Assembly: GCA_029216955.1 (NCBI GenBank)
Contig: JANAVB010003400.1
Coordinates: 18,906,492 to 18,970,491, forward strand
Direction of reading: 5' to 3'
Length of the DNA: 64,000 nucleotides
From: Iris pallida
Taxonomy: Eukaryota > Streptophyta > Magnoliopsida > Asparagales > Iridaceae
The translations under genes and the position numbers were made by a program. Shown in pieces: positions 1 through 11,514 of this stretch (positions are counted from its first letter, which is position 1; every line of letters starts with the position of its first letter). The notes beneath the pieces are model-generated. The model saw nothing but the letters and a program-made list of their open reading frames with translations, made no database searches and was not told the origin of the DNA.

Positions 1-2
1 CT

Positions 3-965
3 GCTAGTGAAGAGGAGCATGAAGACCACCTCAGGAAAGTGTTGCAGGTTCTGAGAGAGAACCAGTTGTATGCCAAGCTCAGTAAGTGTGAGTTTTGGTC
101 GGATCATATTTCATTTTTGGGTCACATCATATCAGGAGCTGGAGTAGCAGTAGATCCCAAGAAGATAGAAGCAGTAGAATGTTGGCCAGTACCCAAGACC
201 GTAGCAGATGTACGGAGTTTCTTGGGATTGGCAGGATATTACAGAAGGTTTGTGTCAGACTTTGTAAGACTTTCAGCACCCATGACCCGCTTGACCCGGA
301 AGGATGTACCATTCGTTTGGTCGGCAGAATGTCAGGCATCATTTGAGACTTTGAAGCAGAAATTGATATCAGCGCCTATTCTTACATTGCCAGTTGGACC
401 CGGAGGTTTTACAGTTTACTGTGATGCGTCAGGTAAAGGACTTGGATGTGTCCTTATGCAGCATGGGAAGGTGATAGCGTATGCATCTAGGCAGCTTCGG
501 GACCACGAGAAGAATTACCCAACTCATGATTTGGAGTTAGCGGCAGTAGTGTTTGCTCTGAAGCTATGGAGGCATTACTTATATGGTGACCGAGTGGAGA
601 TGTACACAGATCATAAAAGTCTAAAGTACATCTTTACTCAGAAGGAGCTGAACATGAGACAGAGAAGATGGTTGGAGTTGATTAAGGATTATGACGTGGA
701 GCTTCAGTATCATCCAGGCAAGGCGAATATAGTAGCGGACGCTCTTAGCAGGAGAGGCGGCGCATTTATGTTGACAACACAGAGGCACATCTTAGAAGAC
801 CTTCAGGAGATGGGCATCGAAGTTATATTTCCTAGTGATGTAGGAGTTCTAACTAGTCTACAAGTCCAATCTGACTTGGTAGACAGGATCAAGGCAGCTC
901 AGGCACAAGACCCAAGGATTCAGAAGCTTAGGGCAGAATATGAGTCAGGGCTCGGAAGGAGATGA
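3..965 (+). pseudogene. gypsy pol: RT C-terminus and RNase H
   Basis: The frame is open from base 3, so no start belongs here; this is the middle of a polyprotein. Roughly the first 90 residues are the RT thumb and connection, with SKCEFW, FLGHIIS and [13 protein letters not shown], all typical of Ty3/gypsy. RNase H follows, with a catalytic Asp in [11 protein letters not shown], a Glu in the [13 protein letters not shown] stretch and an Asp in [11 protein letters not shown]. It closes with the ADALSRR motif that ends plant gypsy RNase H. It would degrade the RNA strand of the RNA-DNA hybrid during reverse transcription in cytoplasmic particles. The frame stops with TGA at 963-965, where family members read on into integrase, so there is a frameshift near 955-965. 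The integrase continues in another frame and overlaps by 4 bases. Confidence 0.92.
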
Positions 966-2365
966 GGATCCATGAAGATAGTACACTTAGGTTTGGATCG
1001 CGTCTATGTGTGCCTAGTGGGGATATCAGACAGGAGGTTATGGCAGAAGCTCACAGTTCTCAGTATTCTATTCACCCTGGAGGGACCAAGATGTACCAAG
1101 ATATCAAGCAGCATTTCTGGTGGAACGGAATGAAGAGGGAGATAGCTAGATTTGTTTCCCGTTGCTTGGTATGTCAGCAAGTGAAGGCAGAACAACAGAG
1201 GCCAGCTGGGTTATTGCAACCGCTTCCTATTCCGGAATGGAAATGGAAGCATATCACAATGGACTTTGTGACCGGTTTACCAAGATCGCCAAGTGGTAAG
1301 GATGCTATTTGGGTGATAGTGGACCGACTTACAAAGGTAGCACACTTTCTTCCCTTCAAAGTAGGGCAATCTACAGAAAGGTTGGCGGAGTTATATATGC
1401 AACAGATAGTCAGGCAGCATGGGGTTCCTGTTAGTATTGTGTCGGATCGAGATACCCGCTTTACATCACACTTCTGGAAGAGCTTACATCATAGTCTGGA
1501 TACCAAGTTAAGATTTAGCACGGCTTACGATCCGCAGACGGATAGGCAATCAGAAAGAACGATTCAGACTTTAGAAGACATGTTGCGAGATTGCACTCTA
1601 GATTTTGGAGGGTCTTGGGAGAGTCACCTGCACTTGGTCGAGTTCTCATACAACAATAGTTATCAAGCCAGTATCCAGATGGCGCCATTCGAAGCATTAT
1701 ATGGTAAGAAGTGCAGGTCACCGCTTGCATGGGATGATATTGGGGAGAGGAAGATGCTAGGCCCAGAAATAATTATTCAGACGGTTGAAGTAGTTAAGGG
1801 AATTAGAGAGCGGCTTCGAGTTGTGCAGGATCGGCATCGTCATTGGGCGGACCAGCATCGTAGGCCGTTAGAGTTCTCTGTTAGGGACCACGTATTCTTG
1901 CGGATCTTACCTACTCGTGGGGTCATTAGATTTGGCGTTCGCGAGAAATTGAGTCCGCGGTACGTAGGCCCATTTGTCATCCTTGATCGGATAGGCGATG
2001 TTGCTTATCGTTTATCACTCCCACCTTCATTACGAGAGGTACATGACGTGTTTCATGTATCTCAATTATGTAGGTATGTATCAGACCCAAGCCATGTTCT
2101 CGATCATTCTGAGCTGGTTGTTGGTACCAACCTGTCTTACGAGGAACAGCTTGTGTCCATTTTGGACCGAAGAGAGAAGATACTCAAGAACCGAACAATT
2201 AGTCTTGTCCATGTTGCTTGGGGTCATCACTCCTTGGGAGAGTCAACGTGGGAACGTGAGGATGATATTCGATCACGGTATCCACACCTGTTTGACTCAC
2301 AAGGTATATCTCTTTCTGTATACCTTGATTGTCTTGATTCCTCATGCTTATCGCCTTATGGATAG
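962..2365 (+). pseudogene. gypsy pol: integrase with C-terminal chromodomain-like tail
   Basis: This is the integrase part of the same polyprotein, out of frame with the RNase H by the upstream indel. It has an H2C2 zinc-binding N-terminus (HPGGTKMYQDI, later CLVCQQVK) and a catalytic core with Asp in TMDFVTGLPRSP, Asp in IVSDRDTRF and Glu in QSERTIQTLEDML, so the D-D-E triad is present. TDRQSER replaces the usual TDGQSER. The C-terminal half holds the GPF, YRLSLP and VHDVFHVSQL blocks and a chromodomain-like tail near ESTWEREDDIRSRYPHLF. Integrase joins the cDNA ends to chromosomal DNA. The ATG at 962 is only the first Met of this frame, not a real start. About 20 extra residues follow HLF before the stop. 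Confidence 0.92.
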
Positions 2366-2534
2366 AGCTACTTGATGTCGTAGATCGATGGATTTACTTA
2401 TATAGTACTTGCTTTTGATATGATAATAATGATTGCTTGATCGCTAGAATTGCTTGTATTAGTTTAGCTCTGATATTTCTATCCTGCTTGGATTTGAAAT
2501 TCCGAGGACGGAATTTTTCTAAGGTGGATAGAGA
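2366..2534 (+). other. GYP1 3' untranslated region and polypurine tract
   Basis: This non-coding stretch ends with the family hallmark GAAATTCCGAGGACGGAATT (2495-2514) and a purine run AAGGTGGATAGAGA (2521-2534) directly before the LTR. The purine run is the expected primer for plus-strand cDNA. Related versions of this block precede the LTRs of LAR1 and LAR2. Confidence 0.75.
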
Positions 2535-2821
2535 TGTCACTCCCCGTTCCCGGAATGCGTATTTTTATACATGTACTACTCATGAGTATTTATTTAGTAT
2601 TTATCATGTATTATTCTGTATTTAAATTCCTTTAAAATTTTTATGTTAATTAATTATCTGCTCTTTAAATTCTATGTTAATTTATTTCCTGCAATTTTAT
2701 TTCTGTATTTTCTTCCGGCTTTTATTTCCTGTTTTTAGTCTTGCTTATTTGGTTCGACCTAATTGGGTTCGGATTGGTGGTGGACAACCCGGCCCATTAG
2801 CTTCCACCTACCACCACTCTT

Positions 2822-2832
2822 CCTATTTAAAG
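2822..2832 (+). promoter_or_regulatory. TATA-like box in GYP1 LTR
   Basis: CCTATTTAAAG lies about 290 bp into the LTR and is followed by a pyrimidine-rich CTC/TTC leader, a common layout for a plant LTR promoter. The start point is not established. Confidence 0.5.
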
Positions 2833-3192
2833 CTTCCATCTCTTTCTCTCTCCTCATTACTTCATTCTCACCATTACTTCTTCTTCTTCCTCTCATTACT
2901 CTCCACCACCTACCAGCAGCAGGAGAAGGCAAGTGCAAACTTGCTTCTCAATCATCCATTTTTATGGATCATTATTCTTCCTTCCTTGATCCTGAAAGAG
3001 TTTAATGCTTGGCATTTGTGATTTCTGTGGCTTGTTTTCTCTAGATCTAAGTTTGTATTTTCGGCTGTTCATAGGGTTTTGATCCACCAACTTAGCGTGT
3101 GTTTCTGGCACTGGAACGAAGGCTCCATGGGACTTGGAGTTTGGAAGATGTTTCACGCACACGTTCTTACGTGCTCGCGTAATCACCAGCCT

Positions 3193-3510
3193 GTCATGCT
3201 CACATTTGCATGCGTGTATTTTCAGTCACGCTCGCATTTGCATGCATGTATTTTCAGTCACGCTCGCATTTGCGTGCGTGTATTTTCAGTCACGCTCGTA
3301 TTTGCGTGCGTGTATTTTCAGTCACGCTCGCATTTGCGTGCGTGTATTTTCAGTCACGTTCACATTTGCGTGCGTGTATTTTCAGTCATGCTCGCATTTG
3401 CATGCGTGTATTTTCAGTCACGCTCGCATTTGCATGCGTGTATTTTCAGTCACGCTCGCGTTTGCGTGCGTGTATTTTCAGTCACGCTCGCGTTGTCTGC
3501 GTGAATTTTG
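3193..3510 (+). repeat. 32-bp minisatellite in GYP1 LTR
   Basis: About nine head-to-tail copies of a unit of the form ATTTTCAGTCACGCTCGCAT plus 12 more bases; starts at 3218, 3250 and 3282 are exactly 32 bp apart. Degenerate CACGCTC-rich copies continue to about 3720. Because 32 is not a multiple of 3, it creates long ORF-like open stretches in all three forward frames; these are not genes. Confidence 0.9.
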
Positions 3511-4212
3511 AGTCACGCTCATATACTGAGTGCGTCACTTTTCACGCTCATATCTCTGTGCTTACGTGCGTGACTTTTCACGCTCACATTGTGCGTGACT
3601 TTGGCGTGCGTGACTTTTCACGCTGTGCGTGCGTGCATGCGTGAATTATTTGTCACGCTCATACGCTCACGTTGCCAGCACGCATCACTTGTCACGCCTC
3701 ACTTTTCACGCTCACTCCTTCATGCTAGACTTAGCGTGACTTGTTGGTCTTAGCAGAGACTTCTTGCGTGACTTGTGGTCTTAGCCTAGACTTGTCAGCG
3801 TGACTTCCTGACCTTGGTATTTCTATTGCTGTACAATTTATTCACCTAATAGTAGCATGATAATTCTCCTATTATATCCTTACGCCTTTTGCTTGGACTT
3901 GAAAATCATAGCATGTTAATAATTGGGTATTAGTGCCCTGTGACTTGATTGATTGATGGATACCTAGTAAGACTGGAACTTGACCTCGAGAGTTATAGAC
4001 TCGACCCTATTTGATGATAAATGACTTTCATGCCTTGTCACCATTAATGACGATGGTTATTTGACTAATTGATCATGCGTTCCTAGTTGGAACTAAGAGA
4101 CTGGCTAGTCGTCTTATTAAAATGAATGAATGAGACACGTTCATGTTATGAACTATTACAAATCGACTGGCTGATTCCGAATATTGACATACATGCACAT
4201 ACAGGCTTCAAT

Positions 4213-4246
4213 CTATTTATTTATTTATTTATTTATTTATTTATTT
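4213..4246 (+). repeat. (TTTA)n microsatellite
   Basis: About eight uninterrupted tetranucleotide units inside the GYP1 LTR. Confidence 0.9.
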
Positions 4247-6196
4247 TCTACAAAAGAAGCATGTGTACTTTATGGTCAAGGCATGATTACCGTGGTTAGA
4301 TTTGATTATTGCATTACGCTATGTAAGACCTGCAACCTAACCGTACTGGTATCGTTGTAGAGTTGTGCATATCGTACCCCGTACGAAAGTACTCATTTGA
4401 ATGACCATGATACACGGCATGGGATTTCACTCAACGTAGGGACTATTAAGTTAAATAAAATAATGACTGCATGGAGAGAATGGATTCCCGAGTTCTTACA
4501 TGACAGCCCCCTTGGGACGAGTAGTACCTGACGGGCCGGCTAGTTCCCACAGATACTGTAAATCTACCACACGGGCAGGGAACAGTATCTGCTTTTATTA
4601 TTATTGTATATTGTATATTGACGGACGTTCTGCTAGGACTCGTCTAATTCATGCATGGCGCACATGATTGACTGGATAGACTAGCCTTGCTCGCACATAG
4701 TAAGAACTGAGGAATCTCTATTGCATTGTTCCAGGATAACTTGGGACTCACAATAGCAAGCCGTAGAATTTGATTGGCCGTTCAAGATGATTTGTTTGTG
4801 TACTGTACTACTCTGTTACCTAACTGGGATGATCAGAATGTCAGGACATGACGGGCCAACTTCTGTCCTTGTTTGGTTGGGAGGTTGGTTCGAAGTGTCG
4901 TGATGTGATGTGAACCCTAGTAGCAAGCAGAGATCTATTATTAAATTCTTTTACTTACTGGTTTATGCCCTTCATATCGTCCTTCCTTGTGGTACTTGCT
5001 ATTAGAGGTCTAACCTCCAAGATGGTCAATACTAGGGGAATGATCGCAGGAGGACTCGAGTGGGTTCCTTACTTCACCGCTCGTTTTATTATTTACCTTT
5101 ATACTTAGCCGTTTGGCACCGACATGTTAGTCGGATTGTCTTGCACTTACTTTTACATAATTGTAATTAAGTCAGACTGCAGTTGATAACAATTGTGTAT
5201 ACTTGCTATACCATCTGCCTATGTTTTGTAAAGCCAGATCTCAAGAACATTTTGACTAAGCGTTTGGGACGCCTTACTGCTTTATCTTACATGTTCTCTA
5301 TTTCTGTTTCCTTGCTTGAATGATTGAGACAATAGATGTGTAATGACCATAGAAGGACTCTTATGTAGTATGCACCCCCTCGTCTGGTTAGACAGCATTG
5401 ATCGTATTATACGGTATTCATCTACCCGTAATACGTAGCTGGCTGAGTCATTCCCCCGCTCTCCAGTATTCTGGTTCTGGGGCGTGACACCGCAGTGTCG
5501 GCGGTAGAACGCTGTCCTAGGTTACTATCTAATCAACAACTCACGCAATTATATAATGTACTTGTCAAATCTCAACTCCGAACGGAGGACAAGTATAGAT
5601 ATAATGAAATCTCAATCACAGTCTAAGTACGATAAGATAACACATAAGTTTATAACTAAGACTAAATAACAACAACAAAACCAACTACTAAATAATAATA
5701 ATTTCAAACAATCTCAATATCTCTAGTTATTACAATTCAAGTTCTAAAACATGAAAACTAAACCAAGTCTACTAGCTAGTCTCCCGATCACTCCTGAGTG
5801 TCGGGGCGAAGGGTAGCTAAGCCATCTCCTGCTCCAAGGCAAGTAGGGAAAATGTCTTCAGGGCAATCATCTGTAATATTTTCAATAGGTCCAGTCAGGA
5901 CAGGAACGAATATAACTCATCAAGAAATCCCAAGTAAATGACAAAGAACTATAAAGCAGTTATAGACAGTTATATTGATGAACATGGCAGTTTATATGAG
6001 TAATGAAATAGAGAAACAGTTAAGGTACAAGGAAAGTAAGGTAACTAAACAAAAGGAGAAGCATGACAAGAAGGCTGTAAAATATAATCTAGCTGAACAA
6101 GAGTAACATGATATAAGTCCAGACAGTATAATATGAGTCAAGTGTAATCCCAGTGTGAGTCCAGACAATGTAAATCTAATACCAGATGATTCCAGT

Positions 6197-6305
6197 ACAA
6201 GATGAGTCAAGACAGTGATCAATGATTCCAGGGTGAGTCCAGACAGTGATCAATGATTCCAGGGTGAGTCCAGACAGTGATCAATGATTCCAGGGTGAGT
6301 CCAGA
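6197..6305 (+). repeat. 31-bp tandem repeat in LAR1 LTR
   Basis: Three copies of a unit containing CAGACAGTGATCAATGATTC. The matching place in the other LTR (17336-17400) has two copies, so the number changed after the LTRs separated. Confidence 0.85.
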
Positions 6306-6549
6306 CAATACTCTAACAGTGTGTTTTAAAATATCGAGATCTATATGTAAACGGCTGTAGGTAATACGGCACATCGCACACTCGGCCAAGTATGGGATGG
6401 CTATTATTCCAATATAATTCCAAGGGAGTGGTTCCAGTATTTGGGAATGTTCACATGTCTACTCCAATATTTCCCCGCCCAACAAGTACAAGTGAATCCA
6501 TAACCCGACACAAAAATAGTACAAGTCCAGCCAGAACATGAATGATACC

Positions 6550-6680
6550 AGTAAGTGATTCCAGGGTGATGCCAGTAGGTGATTCCAGTAGGTGATTCTA
6601 GTAGGTGATTCCAGTAGGTGATTCCAGTAGTGATTCCAGGGTGATTCCAGGGTGATTCCAGTAGGTGATTCCAGTATGTA
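6550..6680 (+). repeat. GTGATTCCAGTAG short tandem array
   Basis: About nine to ten imperfect 10-14 bp units, mostly GATTCCAGTAGGT or GATTCCAGG. The counterpart at 17637-17695 has about five units. The array marks the breakpoint of the 950-bp deletion in this LTR. Confidence 0.75.
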
Positions 6681-7745
6681 TTTACCCATAGCCCAAACCC
6701 CATCACCCAACTCACCTACTCTTAGATAACTAATCCTTATTAATACATTAAAACCCTTGGTACTTCTAACTCAGCTGAACTAGTAGTCTGCATCTAGCCT
6801 AATGGCTTAAGGCCATGGCAATCAACAGGAAAAGATATTTCAAAAGCATTGCACTAACAATGCAATTTCCATATGGCTCATCTGCTTGCTGCTACTGCCT
6901 GCAATGCATTGCCAAAACCATACTACCCAACACCTTTCCATTACTCAAGTATCTAACCCTCACAACCCTCTAATACAAATATAAAGCTAATCAAATATGT
7001 GAATTTGACGGAACAATAGTTCAGATAGATTGGTATATCTAACCAACAGAGACTGAACAATAGTTCAGATAGGTTGATACATCAACCAACAGAGACTGAA
7101 CAATTGCAAGAAAATGGATTGAACAGTTTACATGTCAATGTGAACCCATTCATGCATTCAGTGAATGAAGTTCATAATTAATACTTCAAAATTCTCAGGT
7201 TTACATATCAACCAAACCAACCTAATCTCAGTAAACAATATTGCAAAATCTCAGTTAAGTGTTAGCTATTCTCAGTAAACTAGTGCAATGTAGGTGAGCT
7301 TAGGAAAAATCAGAGCTCAGGAACCCTGAGAACAAAATCAGTTCTCAATAACAGTTCAACATTCAATCCCTAACCAATTTTGAAAACCCAATTCTCAAAC
7401 ACAAAGCTTAAACCATCAATTCAGTAATCTAATACACATGTATATTGATTAATCTTGATAATTAATCATTACAAAACAGTTTAAATGTACAACCTAATTT
7501 CAGAAAAAACCGAACAATGTACTGTTTATCAGAAAAAATGGGATTTTGAATTTCGAAACTTAAAAACTTGTTAAAACTATGAATTTATGGTTGGTAAACA
7601 TTGCATCTAGTGTATACGTGTCTTAGCACTCATTCGTGTCCAACTAAGTGGACACAATCGTGTCCAGGACACTCAAACACCACACGAACACTCATGCAAT
7701 GCACAACGTCGTGTACGCGTGCACGTGTGTCCAGTACACGACACA

Positions 7746-7767
7746 GGCCACGTGGTGACACGTGGCC
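7746..7767. promoter_or_regulatory. inverted G-box/ABRE pair in LAR1 3' LTR
   Basis: GGCCACGTG and CACGTGGCC face each other across four bases, giving two CACGTG cores and two ACGTGGC elements. Plant bZIP and bHLH factors bind such cores. It lies in a 500-bp stretch unusually rich in ACGTG and CGTGTCC. Activity is inferred only. Confidence 0.4.
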
Positions 7768-9192
7768 GTGCACACGTGTTCGCCTAGGCTAGGGGAACGT
7801 GTCCAAGTGTCTGTCTCGTGTCCACGTGAGGCGTGTGGAGCGTACGAGACGCGTATCAGGACACGTCTATGCGCGTGTGTGCGTGTGTGCAATTTCAGTA
7901 CGGGTGGGATTTCTTCCAATCTGCTCGACGAAATCCCCCCAAATTTTGTGTGTGTCGTGTCAGTCACTAGGCCCACGTGTCCACCAAAATTTGTGTCACG
8001 TGGTGCCGTGTCGTGTCATCTAGGACACCCGAGCAGCAGGGCAGCCGTACGAGCCCCGTGCGGTGTCTCGTGCTGCGTATCCAAGCCCTAAAACCGTGTC
8101 CAAACTATACTAAAATTGACTCAGTCAAGTTGGGTTGTAATATAAACATGTTAGGCTACACATACATGTAATTAGTTTTTAAAATTACCAAAATCCATTT
8201 CTATGTGACATTTCATCGAATACGCATTTAAATACACCGATACGTGTCCGATACGGACATGAAATGGACACGAGATCCTACTAAACTTGGGCTACACTTA
8301 GGGGGACCCTAAATGTATACATCTATGTAAAAAAATCAGGAATTTACTAGGGTTTGTAGGATTTTACCTATTGAGCGTTCAAACTCAATGTAAAGAGCCT
8401 CGATTTGACGTCTTCCTCGATTTGCTACAGTTCAAACGTCCTCAAACCTCGCTAGCAAGCACCCACAAGTCTCCTCTAATGTTGGGGATGATGATGTAAT
8501 TGATTTGACTCAATTTGGGATCAATTTGGATTAATTGGGAGAGGTTTAGGGAAGAACAAATTAGGGTTCTTTCTAGATATTAAAAAGAAGGCAATGGCTA
8601 CTAGATGATACTTTATAGGAGGGGGGGCTTGTATGGCTGCCACAATAGTGAATTAGGGTTAAGGTTAGATGTAGATGAGTGGCTAGGGCTTGTCCACCCA
8701 ATTCCAAGCCTTTCTATTGGTTCAAGGCTTCTTTTTACAAATATCTCAAAAGAAAAATATCCTACCTAGGAATATCTAGATATTACTAACCTTGACACTT
8801 AGGAGGAATGTTCTAACCATGATTCTAACCTCAAGACTAATCTAGGTTAGGTTAAACTTCTAGGTTAAGGCTTAACTAAAAGATTAGCACAATATTTAAT
8901 TGATAAAAATCATTTTCATTAAAAGTCAAAAATGACCAAAACACCCTTAGGCTAAAAATTGGTAATTTGAATTTCTAATCACATGACTAGGCTCCCTTGG
9001 TCATGGTTAGTCTCTAGGCTTAGAAAAATTAGGGTTACACTAGTTAACCATCAAAATCACAATTCAATACTTTAAATAGTTTTAAATTGATTAAAAATCA
9101 CCAAAAATCACAATATGATTTAAATATCATTATTAAATGATTATAATCACAAAATTTCAAAATTACCCTCATTTGGAAAACTGGGTGTTACA

Positions 9193-10201
9193 AGTCTACC
9201 CCCCTTAGAAGAATTTCGTCCTCGAAATTAAGATGATCGTACTCCTCCTAGGTCAACCCTCAATCAAACAAGGTCGAAAGATAACATGCAACACAATCCT
9301 ACTGGTCATGATTTCACAGTCTCGATCAGGGTAACTACGCTATCTAACATATCACAAGCATATCCTGGCAGGTACTAATGGAATCACACATGAAAGTGAA
9401 AGAAGGACAGGAAAGACAGACCTGCTAACCCGTCACCCATAGCGTCGGTCTACTCGACTGTCAGCACAAAAGCCCTACCCCTCTGGGGTATATCCCTCTG
9501 ATGGTGCGGGGCACGATGCTGCGCTATAGGTGGCCTAGCTCCCTCTATCTAATCCATGATACTCAAGTAACATCCACATTGATATTCCATTCCATCATAT
9601 TAGGGCACTATCTATATGGCATCTATTCTAAAATCTGATAATCATACCCGTCTATCCAGAACCATGTTACCAGAATCCTCGTTATGCCAGTAAGTACTAC
9701 AGCGATAATCCATAGAGTTCGCGACTAAGGTATATACCTCTAGAATCATGGTATTTAAAATTTTCGCATTGCCGCTAGCTTGGCTGCGAAAATCTTAAAT
9801 TCCCACACCCGAGAAATACATCCAAAATTAGACTCTATCTCATCGCCAAACCAGCTAATATGGTTGTAGAAGACTCTAGATTCTATGACTGAGACAACCT
9901 AGCCCATAATGTTATCTTGTTAGAAAATCAAGTCAATAATGAATACCAAGAATCAAATTCAACGATGAACAAGAAAGTAGACAGAAACTGTCGGAATCGA
10001 ATTTTGAGATAGTTTATAATGAGATTCTCAAGGGCCATCCTAGGAATCTTCTCAAGTAGTCCTAACTGTGATTGAGTACCTCTCCATTAAAGCCTATTCC
10101 TTAGTTCCTATCGCAGGCGCGCAGCAGTACAACTAATCGTTGCACTACCACGACATCGCACTAATGCGACTCTCGACCTGCATGGGCCACCAATAAAAAT
10201 G
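9193..10201 (-). other. LAR1 interior, non-coding
   Basis: About 1 kb with no ORF above 60 codons that resembles gag or pol. On the - strand its last bases are the CGAGGACGAAATT block (9212-9224 on +) and the purine run AAGGGGGGTAGACT (9193-9206), the primer for plus-strand synthesis. The first bases after the 5' LTR contain a primer-site-like motif. No further function can be assigned. Confidence 0.7.
10176..10193 (-). other. primer-binding-site-like motif of LAR1
   Basis: Read on the - strand, TGGTGGCCCATGCAGGT begins 8 bases after the LTR end. It starts with TGG, as a site complementary to a tRNA CCA end must. The same motif with one change stands at the same distance in LAR2 (53141-53158). 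The matching tRNA was not identified. Confidence 0.5.
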
Positions 10202-10487
10202 TGTCACGACCCACACCCAGTGTAGGGGCACGAAAAGTGGGTACGTCCAGCCTACGCCGCAGTGTCGGTGGTAGAACGCTGTCCTAGGTTACTATCTAAT
10301 CAACAACTCACGCAATTATATAATGTACTTGTCAAACCTCAACTCCGAACGGAGGACAAGTATAGATATAATGAAATCTCAATCACAGTCGAAGTACGAT
10401 AAGATAACACAGAAGTTTATAACTAAGACTAAATAACAACAACAAAACCAACTACTAAATAATAATAATCTCAAACAATCTCAATAT
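10202..10487 (-). repeat. LAR1 5' LTR, first segment
   Basis: This segment starts TGTCACGACCC (the 3' end of the LTR on the - strand) and runs to the AATAT target at 10483-10487, where COP1 interrupts it. It supplies the 55 bases missing from the GYP1-broken copy. Confidence 0.85.
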
Positions 10488-10706
10488 TGTTGTAAACTAG
10501 AGATATAGCAACAAGAGAAAATGGAGAAGAAAGTTGTGTGTCATTTCATTCATCCAATATAGCCTTTATATAGGTTTACAATGGATTGCCAAAGGTCATG
10601 AGTTATGAAATCAAAGGGCATGAGTTACATAAGTTATGAAACCAAAGGGCTTGAGTTACATAAGTTATGGATGACTAAGAGTTATGGGACATCCATATTT
10701 TCAACA
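10488..10706 (-). repeat. COP1 3' LTR
   Basis: 219 bp, TGTTG...CAACA. It holds repeats of CATGAGTTACATAAGTTATG. On the - strand it follows a purine tract. Confidence 0.95.
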
Positions 10707-10717
10707 CTCCCCCTTGG
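10707..10717 (-). other. COP1 polypurine tract
   Basis: On the - strand CCAAGGGGGAG directly precedes the 3' LTR. Confidence 0.85.
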
Positions 10718-10978
10718 ATGTCCGATGTAATATGGGATATGTCTCGTTAAAACCTTGCCAAGAAAAATCCAATAGGATAAAAACTTGGACGAAGGAAAAA
10801 GAGTACATATTACACAAAATGTGTAAGCGTGATAAACTGCCTCGTTAAAACCTTGCCAAGAGAAACCCAATGGGATAAAAACTTGGTCGAAGGAAAAAGA
10901 ATACAGTTTGAGAATTAGTGATCACGCTCCCTGATGCTGGCAAGAGATCCTTTAGCTGACGCATCCCAATATTCTGAA

Positions 10979-11359
10979 TCATCTTTCTGAATATTGTGGT
11001 TGGTAATGCTTTAGTGAATAAATCTGCAAAATTCTTGCTTGATTGTATCTGCCAACGTCAATGTCACCATTCTTCTGTAGCTCGTGAGTGTAGAAAAATT
11101 TAGGTGATATATGCTTCGTTCTGTCGCCTTTGATATAGCCATTCCTGATTTGTGCAATACAAGCAGCATTGTCTTCATACAATATTATCCCAGTATTCTT
11201 TGTTGAAGATAACCCACATGATTCTCGGATATATTGAGTCATTGTTCTTAACCATATACACTCTCGACTTGCTTCGTGCAAGGCCAGAATTTCTGAGTGA
11301 TTAGAAGAAGTTGTTGCTAATATTTCACTGAGCGCCATGATATTGCAGCACCACCACAA
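10979..11359 (-). pseudogene. COP1 RNase H
   Basis: Copia-type RNase H, the C-terminal domain of the polyprotein. Visible blocks are SEILALHEASRECIWLR, ILYEDNAACIAQI with the expected Asp-Asn, KGDRTKHISPKFFYTHELQ, and a degenerate tail. The frame is shifted relative to the RT (11515-12357); the linking KGRSQSGYVF-type segment lies between in another frame. The later part after about residue 105 has lost the usual LADLFTKALP ending to a stop or frame change. The domain would remove template RNA during cDNA synthesis. Confidence 0.88.
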
Positions 11360-11514
11360 GTAAACACATATCCACTCTGAGATCTTCCTTTATGTGGGTC
11401 AGATAGATAACCAGCATCAGCATAACCCACAACTTGTGATTCTAAATTTTTTGAGTAAAATAAGCCCATATCAGTTGTTCCACGAAGATAACGTAATATA
11501 TGTTTAACACCATT

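Larger units (their letters stand above)
1..5489 (+). mobile_element. GYP1: Ty3/gypsy retrotransposon, 3' part
   Basis: The last part of reverse transcriptase, RNase H, integrase, a polypurine tract and a complete 3' LTR are in the window; the 5' LTR, gag, protease and most of RT lie beyond the left edge. The wording of the RNase H and integrase resembles the Tekay/Del group of plant chromoviruses; that clade placement is inference. The right end meets the LTR of LAR1 at an interior point: LAR1's other LTR carries 55 more bases (10202-10256) before the sequence that starts at 5490. GYP1 is therefore inserted inside that LTR. The 5-bp target duplication would be CCGCA (5490-5494), with its partner outside the window. 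Confidence 0.9.
2535..5489 (+). repeat. GYP1 3' LTR
   Basis: The LTR is about 2.95 kb and starts TGTCAC just after the purine tract. It ends GTGACA at 5489, so the ends form a perfect 6-bp inverted repeat with TG...CA. It carries a TATA-like box, a 32-bp minisatellite and a (TTTA)n tract. No ORF in it looks coding. The solo LTR at 43477-47179 is a diverged relative: both share TAGATCTAAGTTT followed downstream by GGGTTTTGAT, the GTGGTACTTGCTATT block and the CCAGTATTCTGG block near the end. Confidence 0.85.
5490..9192 (-). repeat. LAR1 3' LTR (broken at left by GYP1)
   Basis: It matches 10257-10487 plus 16845-21156 nearly base for base over most of its length. Relative to that copy it lacks about 950 bp (the segment at roughly 17700-18650) between 6675 and 6680, and the junction falls inside a GATTCCAGTA short repeat array. 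It ends GGTGTTACA at 9192. ORFs at 7601-8171 come from an ACGTG-rich stretch and are not conserved as protein. Confidence 0.85.

Noticed and set aside
3193..3510. CRISPR-like appearance of regularly spaced repeats
   Set aside because: The whole 32-bp unit repeats with no variable spacers, in a plant LTR; it is a minisatellite.
3079..3644. Long overlapping ORFs with repeated FSVTLAFACVYFQSRS-like peptides
   Set aside because: They are translations of the 32-bp minisatellite in three frames; the unit length is not a multiple of 3.
7601..8171. Several overlapping ORFs in the ACGTG-rich segment of LAR1
   Set aside because: The other LTR copy (19580-20054) has stops and indels at different places, so no reading frame is conserved.
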